From DATAAM01 sp036260075 (GTDB lineage Bacteria > Actinomycetota > Acidimicrobiia > Acidimicrobiales > JAHWLA01): DNA of 18,970 bases. Position 1 is the first letter of the stretch, and every line of letters starts with the position of its first letter. Both the position numbers and the translations under genes were made by a program. Below, one piece after another: positions 13,361 to 18,970 of this stretch. Location: the NCBI GenBank assembly GCA_036260075.1, contig DATAAM010000084.1, positions 1 to 18,970 on the forward strand, written 5' to 3'. The notes beneath the pieces are model-generated. The model made no database searches, was not told where the DNA came from, and saw only the letters and a program-made list of their open reading frames with translations.

Positions 13361-13918
13361 TCAGTCGACGTCGACCGTGCCGCCCGCCCGCCAGTAGAAG
13401 CCCTCGCGCCGTTCGAGGAACCCCTCGTCCACCAGCGCTCGCCGCAGGGCGGCGTGGTCGCTGTGCCACTCGCCCAGCAGGTCGTTGACCTCGCGCTCGG
13501 CGTAGGTGCGGCCGGGCTCGAAGCGGCCCGCCAGGAAGTCGAGCACCACCAGGCGCTTCGACCGCGACGCGGGCAGGTGGCTGAGGCGCTCGCCCGCCAG
13601 GAAGTTGCGCAGCACGTCGGCCTGCTCCGGGGTGGCGCCCAGGTCCTCCGGGGCGGGCGGGGCCGGCCTGCGGGCGGCGGCGGCCCGGGCCACGTCACGG
13701 AGGCGACCGACGGCGACCCGGAAGCCGCCGTCGTCCGGCTCCACCAGGCCCGCGGCCACCAGCCGCTCGAGCGCCTTGTGGACGGCCCGCAGGTCGAGGG
13801 CCGTGCGCTCGGCCACGGCGTCCACCGTGCGGGCACCCAAGGCCACGGCGGCCACCACCCGGAGGCGGTCGTCGTCGGCCAGCAACCCGACGACGGTGGC
13901 GGCGTCCGGCTCGTCCAC
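13361..13918 (-). CDS. Winged-helix regulator with DUF2087 domain
   Basis: The 185-residue product has an N-terminal ArsR-like winged helix (residues about 5-70: LADDDRLRVVAAVALGARTV, AVHKALERLVAAGLVEPDDG). A linker follows, then a DUF2087 domain at about 110-180: LSHLPASRSKRLVVLDFLAG, GRTYAEREVNDLLGEWHSDH, ALRRALVDEGFLERREGFYW. This two-part layout is the standard form of the family, presumed to be a DNA-binding regulator. Its target is unknown; the sigma factor just downstream and the operon itself are natural candidates. The GTG at 13918 lies 2 nt after the stop of the small upstream gene, so the two are probably co-transcribed. Confidence 0.85.
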   Translation of the reverse strand: MDEPDAATVVGLLADDDRLRVVAAVALGARTVDAVAERTALDLRAVHKALERLVAAGLVEPDDGGFRVAVGRLRDVARAAAARRPAPPAPEDLGATPEQADVLRNFLAGERLSHLPASRSKRLVVLDFLAGRFEPGRTYAEREVNDLLGEWHSDHAALRRALVDEGFLERREGFYWRAGGTVDVD

Positions 13919-13920
13919 GC

Positions 13921-14169
13921 CTACGGCCCGGGGTCCTCGCCCAGCTCGTGCAGGGCGGCCGCCACCGCCGCCCGCAGCCGCCGGGCGGTCTCGGGCGCCA
14001 GATGGGCGACCAAGCCCGCTCCCGCCCGTCCCACCTCCTCCAGCGTGAGCACCACCCGCAGGTCGCCGCAGGACTCGCAGTCGTCGGTCATCCCGACCAT
14101 CCAGCTGGCCGTGCCGCGGTCGTCGTCGGGCGGGTGGTCGTCGGTGGCATCGTCGATCGAACGCCGCAT
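13921..14169 (-). CDS. Small hypothetical protein with a CxxC motif
   Basis: The 82-residue product is not recognised. An acidic N-terminus (SIDDATDDHPPDDD) leads to CESCGDLRVVLTLEEVGRAG and a helical end rich in Ala/Arg (APETARRLRAAVAAALHELG). The two Cys could bind metal or form a disulfide. There is no ribosome-binding site, but a TACCGT -10-like box ends 8 nt before the ATG, consistent with a leaderless message. An internal ATG at 14100 is an alternative start. The close spacing with the DUF2087 gene supports it being real. Confidence 0.55.
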   Translation of the reverse strand: MRRSIDDATDDHPPDDDRGTASWMVGMTDDCESCGDLRVVLTLEEVGRAGAGLVAHLAPETARRLRAAVAAALHELGEDPGP

Positions 14170-14176
14170 CGCCGGA

Positions 14177-14201
14177 GACGGTACGCTCGGCCGATACCGT
14201 C
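14177..14201. promoter_or_regulatory. Symmetric divergent promoter with paired TACCGT boxes
   Basis: Perfect 7-bp arms GACGGTA (14177-14183) and TACCGTC (14195-14201) flank an 11-nt spacer. Each arm contains TACCGT on one strand, which fits a TANNNT -10 box pointing away from the centre: the minus copy ends 8 nt before the 82-aa gene, and the plus copy ends 25 nt before the 72-aa gene. The palindrome could therefore be two back-to-back promoters, an operator, or both. Confidence 0.5.
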
Positions 14202-14225
14202 CGTCGATGCGATGAGGGAGGCCCT

Positions 14226-14444
14226 GTGACCCTGGCCGAGGTGATCGACGACCACTTCCTGCGGCGGTATCGAGAGCTTCTCGATGCCGAAGACGCTGCG
14301 TTCGACGAGCTCGAGCACGCCTACGAAGACGGCGACCGCGAGCACTTCGAGGTCGACCTCGAGCTGTGGAAACGGGCCATCAACCGCAAGCTGGAGTACC
14401 TCCAGCGCTGCGGCGTGCAGGTCTCGGTCTCGCTGTCGGTCTAG
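14226..14444 (+). CDS. Small acidic hypothetical protein
   Basis: The 72-residue product is highly charged and helical (HFLRRYRELLDAEDAAFDEL, EHAYEDGDREHFEVDLELWK, RAINRKLEYLQRCG) and ends in VQVSVSLSV. No family was recognised, and there is no signal peptide or membrane segment. The GTG start has an excellent ribosome-binding site, GAGGGAGG, and a -10-like TACCGT further upstream at 14195-14200. Codon use matches neighbouring genes. It is a single-gene unit, divergent from the 82-aa gene and convergent with mdh. Confidence 0.68.
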   Translation: MTLAEVIDDHFLRRYRELLDAEDAAFDELEHAYEDGDREHFEVDLELWKRAINRKLEYLQRCGVQVSVSLSV

Positions 14445-14445
14445 G

Positions 14446-14479
14446 GCTACGCCCCGTTCGGGCGCCGGCGGGCGTCAGC
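14446..14479. terminator. Candidate bidirectional hairpin between the 72-aa gene and mdh
   Basis: GCTACGCCC (14446-14454) pairs with GGGCGTCAGC (14470-14479) with one bulged base. An alternative inner hairpin, CGCCC-CGTTC-GGGCG, lies at 14450-14464. The right arm includes the mdh stop codon. There is no T-run, so intrinsic termination would be weak. Confidence 0.4.
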
Positions 14480-15470
14480 CCAGCAGGCCGAGGGCCTGCA
14501 CCGTGTCGCGCTCCTCGCCCAGCTCGGCCACGGAGGCGTCGATGCGGCCCCGGGAGAACTCGTCGATGTCGAGGCCCTGGACGATCGACCACTGCCCCGC
14601 ACTCGTGGTGACGGGGAACGACGAGATCAGCCCCTCGGGCACGCCGTAGCTGCCGTCGGACGGCACGGCCATGCTCACCCAGTCGCCCTCCGGCGTGCCC
14701 CGGGCCCAGTCGCGCACGTGCTCGACGGCGGCGTTGGCGGCGCTGGCCGCCGACGACAGGCCGCGGGCCTCGATGATGGCGGCCCCCCGCTGCTGGACGG
14801 TGGGGATGAACTCGTTCTCCAGCCAGGCCTGGTCGTCCACCAGCTCGGCCGCGCTCTTGCCCTGCACCTCGGCGTGGAAGGCGTCGGGGTACTGGGTCGC
14901 CGAGTGGTTGCCCCAGATCGTCATGCGGGTGATGTCGGTTGTGTGGACCCCGAGCTTGGCGGCCAGCTGGGCCTTGGCCCGGTTGTGGTCGAGGCGGGTC
15001 ATGGCCGTGAAGCGCTCGCGGGGGATGCCCGGGGCGTTGTTCATGGCGATGAGGCAGTTGGTGTTGGCCGGGTTGCCCACCACGAGGACGCGCACGTCGT
15101 CGGCCGCGTTGTCGGACAGCGCCTTGCCCTGCACGGTGAAGATGGCGCCGTTGGCCTCCAGGAGATCCTTGCGCTCCATGCCCTTGGTGCGGGGGCGGGA
15201 GCCGACCAGCAGCGCGTAGTTCACGCCCTCGAAGGCCACGTTGGGGTCGTCGGTCTCCACCACGCCGTCGAGGAGCGGGAAGGCGCAGTCGTCCAACTCC
15301 ATGGCCACGCCCCGCAGCGAGCCCAGCGCCGGGGTGATCTCCAGCAGGTGCAGCGTGATCGGCTGGTCGGGGCCGAGCATCTCGCCACTGGCGATGCGGA
15401 AGAGGAGGCTGTAGCCGATCTGGCCGGCAGCCCCCGTGACGGCGACGCGGACGGGGCTCTTCTGAGGCAT
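14475..15470 (-). CDS. mdh: Malate dehydrogenase
   Basis: The 331-residue enzyme oxidises malate to oxaloacetate with NAD in the TCA cycle. The Rossmann motif is TGAAGQIGYSLLFRI near the N-terminus. The mobile substrate loop carries the two arginines, in SRPRTKGMERKDLL. NPANTNCL marks the NAD-binding region. The third substrate Arg and catalytic Asp are in TRLDHNRAKAQL, and the catalytic His is in IWGNHSATQYPD. Length and motifs fit the cytosolic-type MDH (not the lactate-dehydrogenase-like type). The ATG at 15470 lies 7 nt after a minus-strand TAGTGT box, suggesting a leaderless mRNA. The open frame upstream of 15470 has no homology. Confidence 0.96.
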   Translation of the reverse strand: MPQKSPVRVAVTGAAGQIGYSLLFRIASGEMLGPDQPITLHLLEITPALGSLRGVAMELDDCAFPLLDGVVETDDPNVAFEGVNYALLVGSRPRTKGMERKDLLEANGAIFTVQGKALSDNAADDVRVLVVGNPANTNCLIAMNNAPGIPRERFTAMTRLDHNRAKAQLAAKLGVHTTDITRMTIWGNHSATQYPDAFHAEVQGKSAAELVDDQAWLENEFIPTVQQRGAAIIEARGLSSAASAANAAVEHVRDWARGTPEGDWVSMAVPSDGSYGVPEGLISSFPVTTSAGQWSIVQGLDIDEFSRGRIDASVAELGEERDTVQALGLLG

Positions 15471-15477
15471 GGCGCCG

Positions 15478-15487
15478 ACACTATTCT
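15478..15487. promoter_or_regulatory. Overlapping divergent -10 boxes for mdh and the SRPBCC gene
   Basis: The start codons of the two divergent genes are only 25 nt apart. Minus-strand TAGTGT (15483-15478) ends 7 nt before the mdh ATG. Plus-strand TATTCT (15482-15487) ends 8 nt before the ATG at 15496. The hexamers share two bases, so polymerase could occupy only one direction at a time, and each -35 region must lie inside the other gene's coding sequence. Confidence 0.5.
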
Positions 15488-15495
15488 CCGGGGCG

Positions 15496-15924
15496 ATGAG
15501 GGGCGAAGCCCGGATCCGCGTCGAGGCTCCTGCCGAGAAGGTGTGGGACCTCGTCGCCGACGTCACCCGCATGGGCGAGTGGAGCCCGGAGACGTACCGG
15601 GCCGTGTGGCTCGACGGCGCCACGGGGCCCACGGTGGGCGCCCGCTTCCGAGGCGACAACCGCATGGGCCTGGTGAAGTGGTCGACCACGCCCACGATCA
15701 CGGCCGCCACCCGCGGCGAGGAGTTCGCCTTCGACACCGGCTCGACGCACTGGCGCTACGAGTTCCACGGGCGCGAAGGCGGCTGCGAGGTCACCGAGTC
15801 GTACGAGACGCACATGAACGTGCTGCTCGAGCTCGCCTCGCGGCTCACGCTGCGCGACCGCGCCCTCCAGAGAGGCATGCAGAAGACGCTGGAGCACCTG
15901 AAAGCGGCCGCCGAAGCCGGCTGA
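15496..15924 (+). CDS. SRPBCC (START-like, polyketide-cyclase/dehydrase) family protein
   Basis: The 142-residue protein has the typical opening of SRPBCC proteins: a first strand (ARIRVEAPAEKVWDLVADVT), a WSPE turn after the first helices, then strands (GARFRGDNR, WRYEFHGREGGCEVTESYET) and a long C-terminal helix (LRDRALQRGMQKTLEHLKAA). The fold binds hydrophobic ligands in a cavity; the ligand is unknown. The ATG at 15496 is preferred over ATG 15469, which would overlap mdh on the other strand and lies upstream of the -10-like box. Its TGA lies 2 nt from the stop of the opposing toxin gene, with no terminator between. Confidence 0.83.
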   Translation: MRGEARIRVEAPAEKVWDLVADVTRMGEWSPETYRAVWLDGATGPTVGARFRGDNRMGLVKWSTTPTITAATRGEEFAFDTGSTHWRYEFHGREGGCEVTESYETHMNVLLELASRLTLRDRALQRGMQKTLEHLKAAAEAG

Positions 15925-15926
15925 TC

Positions 15927-16307
15927 TCAGACGTCGACGGTCCGCACCAGCGGGTCGAGCCGACGGAGGTCCTTGGGGTCGGCCGTCACCACCGGTTGGC
16001 CGGCCCGCCGTGCGCACACCACCACGTGGGCGTCGGCGATGTCGCTGGTGCCGGTTGTGGCCAGCAGGCGCCCCACCTTGGTGGCGTCGACGCGGTCGAG
16101 CGGCACGACCTGCGTGTGCGGCTGGCGGATCAGTCGGGCCAGCCGCGCCTGGCGGGCGGGGCGGCGTATCGCCTGGGCCAAGGCCGGCGCGGGCACGGTG
16201 ATCGGAGCGCCCTCCTCGTCGGCGCGGGCGAGCAGCACGATGACCCGCCGGTCGTCCTTGTCGAGCCCGATGAGCGGGCCGGTGTCGAGGGTGAAGCCGG
16301 CCGTCAC
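15927..16307 (-). CDS. PIN-domain toxin, VapC-like
   Basis: The 126-residue protein is a PIN-domain ribonuclease of the type found in VapBC toxin-antitoxin modules. Acidic residues are at expected places: Asp8 in FTLDTGPLIGLD, Asp89/Asp92 in TGTSDIADAHVVVCA, and Asp110 in VVTADPKDL. The second acidic position, usually Glu in a PAxxLAE context, reads VPAPALAQAIRR with Gln45. I recall actinobacterial PIN subgroups with Gln there, so it may be a subfamily trait rather than inactivation. The target RNA is unknown. The GTG start overlaps the antitoxin stop (GTGA), the standard arrangement of such pairs. Confidence 0.85.
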   Translation of the reverse strand: MTAGFTLDTGPLIGLDKDDRRVIVLLARADEEGAPITVPAPALAQAIRRPARQARLARLIRQPHTQVVPLDRVDATKVGRLLATTGTSDIADAHVVVCARRAGQPVVTADPKDLRRLDPLVRTVDV

Positions 16308-16564
16308 GCCGCCGGGCTCTTGCGTCGCCTGCCCGTGCCGAGGACCGTGTCGGCCCATGCCCGCTCGTCCTTGGTGAGCTTGCCCCCCGTCTGGGCCAAC
16401 GCCTCGGCGAGCATGTCGCTCCAACCGGCAACGTCGTCGAGTGAGACGGCCACGGCGTGCTGCACGAACCCGGACACGCTCGACGACTTGCCCGTGGCGA
16501 CCAACTGCCGCACCTGCTCCAGTTGCTCCTCGTCGAGGGTGACCGTCACCTTCTTCGTTGCCAT
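16304..16564 (-). CDS. Ribbon-helix-helix antitoxin, VapB-like
   Basis: The 86-residue protein should bind and neutralise the downstream PIN toxin and repress its own promoter. The N-terminal strand KKVTVTLDEEQLEQVRQLV and helix with GKSSSVSGFVQHAVAVSL form a ribbon-helix-helix DNA-binding domain. The C-terminal half (SDMLAEALAQTGGKLTKDER) would wrap the toxin. Two ATGs are possible, 16576 and 16564. The second is chosen because a TATGGT -10-like box overlaps the first ATG and ends 7 nt before the second. The pair sits immediately downstream of icd on the same strand. Confidence 0.83.
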   Translation of the reverse strand: MATKKVTVTLDEEQLEQVRQLVATGKSSSVSGFVQHAVAVSLDDVAGWSDMLAEALAQTGGKLTKDERAWADTVLGTGRRRKSPAA

Positions 16565-16580
16565 ACCGGTCACCATACCG
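16561..16580 (-). promoter_or_regulatory. Antitoxin promoter with tandem CGGTATGG repeat
   Basis: On the minus strand CGGTATGG occurs twice, 12 bp apart, at 16580-16573 and 16568-16561. The first copy provides TATGGT (16577-16572), a TANNNT -10 box; the second contains the chosen ATG start. A ribbon-helix-helix antitoxin could bind such a direct repeat for autoregulation. Confidence 0.45.
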
Positions 16581-16587
16581 CAGGGGC

Positions 16588-17790
16588 TCAGAGGCGGTCA
16601 ACGATCGCCGAGGCGAACTCGGAGCACTTCACCTCGGTGGCACCGTCCATGAGCCGGGCGAAGTCGTACGTCACGATCTTCTCGGCGATGGTGGCTTCGA
16701 GCGCTCGCACGATGTCGTCGGCGGCGTCCTGCCAGCCCAGGTGCTCGAACATCATCACGCCCGACAGCAGCACCGAGCCGGGGTTGACCTTGTCGAGCCC
16801 GGCGTACTTGGGGGCGGTGCCATGGGTGGCCTCGAAGATGCCGTGGCCGGTGACGTAGTTGATGTTGCCGCCCGGGGCGATGCCGATGCCGCCCACCTGG
16901 GCGGCCAGCGCATCCGACAGGTAGTCGCCGTTGAGGTTGGTGGTGGCGATGACGTCGAACTCGTCGGGCCGGGTGAGCACCTGCTGGAGGGTGATGTCGG
17001 CGATCGAGTCCTTCACCAGGATCCTGTCGCCGGGGCGGCCGCCACAGTCGTCCCAGCCCACGGCCACCTCCGCGAACTCCTCACGCGTCAGCTCGTAGCC
17101 CCACTGGCGGAAGGCGCCCTCGGTGAACTTCATGATGTTGCCCTTGTGCACGAGCGTGACGCTCTTGCGGTTGCGACGAACGGCGTGGTTGAGCGCCGCC
17201 CGGATCAGACGCTTCGAGCCGGTCTCCGACACGGGCTTGATGCCGATGCCGGAGTCTTCGCGGATGGCGGCCCACTTGCCGCCGAGCTCCGCCAACATCT
17301 CCCGCAAACGCTTCGCCTCGGGCGTGCCCGCCTCGACCTCCAGGCCCGCGTAGATGTCCTCCGTGTTCTCGCGGAAGATCACCATGTCGACCTTCTCCGG
17401 GTGCTTCACCGGCGACGGCACCCCTTGGAACCAGCGCACCGGGCGCAGGCACACGTAGAGGTCGAGGATCTGGCGCAGGGCCACGTTGAGGGACCGGATG
17501 CCGCCGCCCACCGGCGTGGTGAGCGGGCCCTTGATGCCGATGAGGTGGTCGCGGAAGACGTCGACCGTCTCGTCGGGCAGCCAGTTGCCGGTCTCGTTGT
17601 AGGCCTTCTCGCCGGCGAGCACTTCCTTCCACTCGATGCGCCTGCCGTGCTTGGCGGCGGCGGCGTCGAGCACGCTCTTGGCAGCAGGCCAGATGTCGAC
17701 GCCGGTGCCGTCCCCTTCGATGAACGGGATGACGGGCTCGTCGGGTACGCGCAGGGCCCCGTCGGGTCCCATGGTGATCTTCTCGGCCAT
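16588..17790 (-). CDS. icd: NADP-dependent isocitrate dehydrogenase
   Basis: The 400-residue enzyme converts isocitrate to 2-oxoglutarate in the TCA cycle. It is the homodimeric E. coli type: VPDEPVIPFIEGDGTGVDIW at the N-terminus, GGGIRSLNVALRQ with Ser100 at the position of the E. coli phosphorylation site Ser113, FRENTEDIYAG, LVHKGNIMKFTEGAF, and DYLSDALAAQVGG with the metal-binding Asp residues. HGTAPKYAGLDKVNPGS and TYDFARLMDGA keep the Lys-Tyr and Tyr/Arg residues that specify NADP in E. coli. No isocitrate-dehydrogenase kinase gene is present in the window. The ATG at 17790 lies 6 nt after a TAGGCT -10-like box. The antitoxin start follows 23 nt after the gene's end. Confidence 0.96.
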   Translation of the reverse strand: MAEKITMGPDGALRVPDEPVIPFIEGDGTGVDIWPAAKSVLDAAAAKHGRRIEWKEVLAGEKAYNETGNWLPDETVDVFRDHLIGIKGPLTTPVGGGIRSLNVALRQILDLYVCLRPVRWFQGVPSPVKHPEKVDMVIFRENTEDIYAGLEVEAGTPEAKRLREMLAELGGKWAAIREDSGIGIKPVSETGSKRLIRAALNHAVRRNRKSVTLVHKGNIMKFTEGAFRQWGYELTREEFAEVAVGWDDCGGRPGDRILVKDSIADITLQQVLTRPDEFDVIATTNLNGDYLSDALAAQVGGIGIAPGGNINYVTGHGIFEATHGTAPKYAGLDKVNPGSVLLSGVMMFEHLGWQDAADDIVRALEATIAEKIVTYDFARLMDGATEVKCSEFASAIVDRL

Positions 17791-17796
17791 GGCCGG

Positions 17797-17818
17797 AGCC
17801 TACCGGCGCTGGTACGGT
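17797..17818. promoter_or_regulatory. Divergent -10 boxes for icd and the MaoC-like gene
   Basis: Minus-strand TAGGCT (17802-17797) ends 6 nt before the icd ATG. Plus-strand TACGGT (17813-17818) ends 9 nt before the GTG at 17828. Neither gene has a recognisable ribosome-binding site in the 37-nt gap, which supports leaderless transcripts in both directions. Confidence 0.5.
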
Positions 17819-17827
17819 GCCCGGCCC

Positions 17828-18274
17828 GTGGCGGAGGGGACGCGGTACTTCGAAGACCTCGAGGTCGGCCAGGAGCTCTGGTCGCCGGAGGTGGTGGCCG
17901 ACCGCGACGACCTCATCGCCTACGGCCGCCGGTACGACCCGTGGCCGTTCCACTGGGACGAGGAGGCCGCGGCGCAGACGCCCTTCGGCGGAGTCATCGC
18001 GTCCGGCGGCTACACCATCTCGCTCTGGTACCTCACCGGCCATCTCCTGGAGGTGGCACCCGTCGCGTTCCTGGGCGGCCTCGACTGGCACGTGAAGTTC
18101 GCCGCCCCGCTGCGCCCCGGCGACCGCCTCAGGCAGCGCAACGTCGTGCTCGAGAAGCGGCCGTCGTCGAAGCCGGGCCGAGGCGTGGTCCGCTCCCAGA
18201 TCGATCTCCTCAACCAGGACGGCGCGCTCGTGCTCGGCATCGACGTGGTGTGGCTGATCGCCACCCGGCCCTAG
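17828..18274 (+). CDS. MaoC-like hotdog-fold dehydratase family protein
   Basis: The 148-residue protein opens with TRYFEDLEVGQEL, the usual start of MaoC-like hydratases. The active-site block reads DPWPFHWDEEAAAQTPFGG followed by VIASGGY, keeping the Asp and His of the hydratase motif, although the usual His-Gly of the last element is Ser-Gly here. PLRPGDRLRQRNVVLEKRPS matches the conserved later strand. Family members hydrate enoyl-CoA or related thioesters; the substrate is unknown. The GTG at 17828 is chosen because homology starts there and a -10-like box lies 9 nt upstream; the frame stays open further upstream only within the icd antisense. Confidence 0.87.
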   Translation: MAEGTRYFEDLEVGQELWSPEVVADRDDLIAYGRRYDPWPFHWDEEAAAQTPFGGVIASGGYTISLWYLTGHLLEVAPVAFLGGLDWHVKFAAPLRPGDRLRQRNVVLEKRPSSKPGRGVVRSQIDLLNQDGALVLGIDVVWLIATRP

Positions 18275-18278
18275 CCCG

Positions 18279-18326
18279 CCCCCTTTCTGGGGGGAGCGAA
18301 TCGACCACGGGTGGTCGATTCCTCCC
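18279..18326. terminator. Bidirectional terminator between maoC-like gene and metF
   Basis: A perfect 11-bp inverted repeat, GAATCGACCAC (18298-18308) and GTGGTCGATTC (18311-18321), has a 2-nt loop. It extends outward by GGGAG (18292-18296) pairing with CTCCC (18322-18326) past one bulged C. An alternative hairpin, CCCCC-TTTCT-GGGGG, lies at 18279-18293. It fills the gap between two convergent genes and would act for both. Confidence 0.75.
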
Positions 18327-18337
18327 ATCAGAACCGG

Positions 18338-18970
18338 TCAGAGGTCGAGGTTGGCGTGGATCTCGCGCGTGGCAGTGGAGCGGTTGAGCGTGTAGAAGTG
18401 CAGCCCGGGCACGCCTTCTTGGAGCAGCTCGCAGCACAGCTCGGTGGCGACCTCGACGCCGATGGCACGCACGGCCGCCGGGTCGTCGGCCACCTCGGCG
18501 ATGCGGGCCGCCAGGTCGGCAGGGAACTCGGCCCCGGCCAGCTCGGCGAAGCGCTTCACCTGCCCCGGGTTGGTGACGGGCATGATGCCGGGCAGCACCG
18601 GCTTGGTGACGCCGCGGTCGGCCAACTCGGCCACCATCTCGAAGTACGACTCGGCCCGGAAGAAGAACTGCGTGATGGCGAAGTCCGCCGCCGCCAGCTT
18701 CTCGGCCAACCGATCGCGGTCACGGGCCCGGTCGCCGTCGGAGCGCGGGTGCAGCTCGGGGTGGGCGGCCACGCCCACCGAGAAGTCGCCGATGCTGCGC
18801 ACCAGCTCCACCAGCTCGCACGCGTATCTGAAGTCGCTCGGCGGCACCGGCTCGCCGTCGGCCAGGACGGGCGGGTCGCCCGCCAGGGCGAGGATGTTCT
18901 CGATCCCCTCGTCGCGGTAGCCGGTGAGGATGTCTTCGATCTGGGCGCGGGTGTGGGCGACGCACGTGAG
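18338..18970 (-). CDS. metF: 5,10-methylenetetrahydrofolate reductase, C-terminal part
   Basis: The gene enters from the right edge, so its start is outside; 210 residues are visible. The enzyme reduces methylene-THF to methyl-THF for methionine synthesis, using FAD. The visible frame begins LTCVAHTRAQIEDILTGYRD, followed by GIENILALAGDPP, the classic MetF block. Then come FSVGVAAHPELHP, ADFAITQFFFRAESYFEMV, and KPVLPGIMPVTNPGQVKRFA, ending with EGVPGLHFYTLNRS. All are strongly conserved family features. The product ends normally at TGA 18338-18340, just after the bidirectional terminator. Confidence 0.95.
   Translation of the reverse strand, partial: LTCVAHTRAQIEDILTGYRDEGIENILALAGDPPVLADGEPVPPSDFRYACELVELVRSIGDFSVGVAAHPELHPRSDGDRARDRDRLAEKLAAADFAITQFFFRAESYFEMVAELADRGVTKPVLPGIMPVTNPGQVKRFAELAGAEFPADLAARIAEVADDPAAVRAIGVEVATELCCELLQEGVPGLHFYTLNRSTATREIHANLDL

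Noticed and set aside
12238..13836. A single 532-residue fusion on the minus strand covering the regulator, sigma and anti-sigma genes
   Set aside because: Only the last 208 codons are the real frame; the upstream part is out of frame with the clear sigma and DUF2087 proteins.
15471..15737. N-terminal extension of mdh to a 420-residue protein
   Set aside because: MDH homology begins at the ATG 15470; the extension is antisense to the SRPBCC gene.

Overview
The window is about 70% G+C, densely packed, and codon-biased toward G/C at third positions. It carries actinobacterial signatures: a DUF2510 membrane protein, a short SigE-like ECF sigma factor, SCP2-type proteins, an E. coli-type NADP isocitrate dehydrogenase, and many start codons placed just downstream of a TANNNT -10 box (leaderless-looking). 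I infer a high-GC actinomycete, possibly from the Acidimicrobiia; the class-level guess is soft. No rRNA, tRNA, CRISPR array, transposase or phage gene was seen.

Layout. Bases 2-589 are the 3' end of sdhB. Bases 760-2427 encode a membrane-anchored glycosidase-like protein with a peptidoglycan-binding domain. Bases 2437-4804 are a compact molybdate transporter operon, modABC, with a strong hairpin at the modA/modB junction. Bases 4925-9684 hold two overlapping genes for large secreted glycine-rich proteins with Ig-like modules, the least conventional part of the window. Bases 9681-10710 (minus strand) hold a lipocalin/CrtC-like protein and a stand-alone phosphohistidine swivel domain. Bases 10735-12169 (plus) hold SCP2, DUF2510 and VOC proteins in one operon. 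Bases 12238-14169 (minus) run from a small CxxC protein through a DUF2087 regulator and an ECF sigma factor to its probable membrane anti-sigma partner. Bases 14226-14444 encode a small acidic protein. Bases 14475-18970 are mostly housekeeping: mdh, a SRPBCC protein, a VapBC-like toxin-antitoxin pair directly downstream of icd, a MaoC-like protein, and the 3' part of metF.

How the genes work together. SdhB, Mdh and Icd are TCA-cycle enzymes and MetF makes methyl-THF, so the flanks are core metabolism. ModABC imports molybdate. The sigma/anti-sigma pair looks like an envelope-responsive switch with an ECF-type promoter at its own start. The glycine-rich pair is predicted to be exported and could form a surface adhesin or matrix; this is inference.

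Regulation visible in sequence. Nearly every gene that begins a transcription unit has a TANNNT hexamer 6-9 nt before its start codon (modA, swivel gene, 82-aa gene, mdh, SRPBCC, antitoxin, icd, maoC), which argues for pervasive leaderless transcripts. Convergent gene pairs end either in bidirectional hairpins (12168-12234, 14446-14479, 18279-18326) or in touching stop codons with no terminator (9681-9684, 15924-15927).
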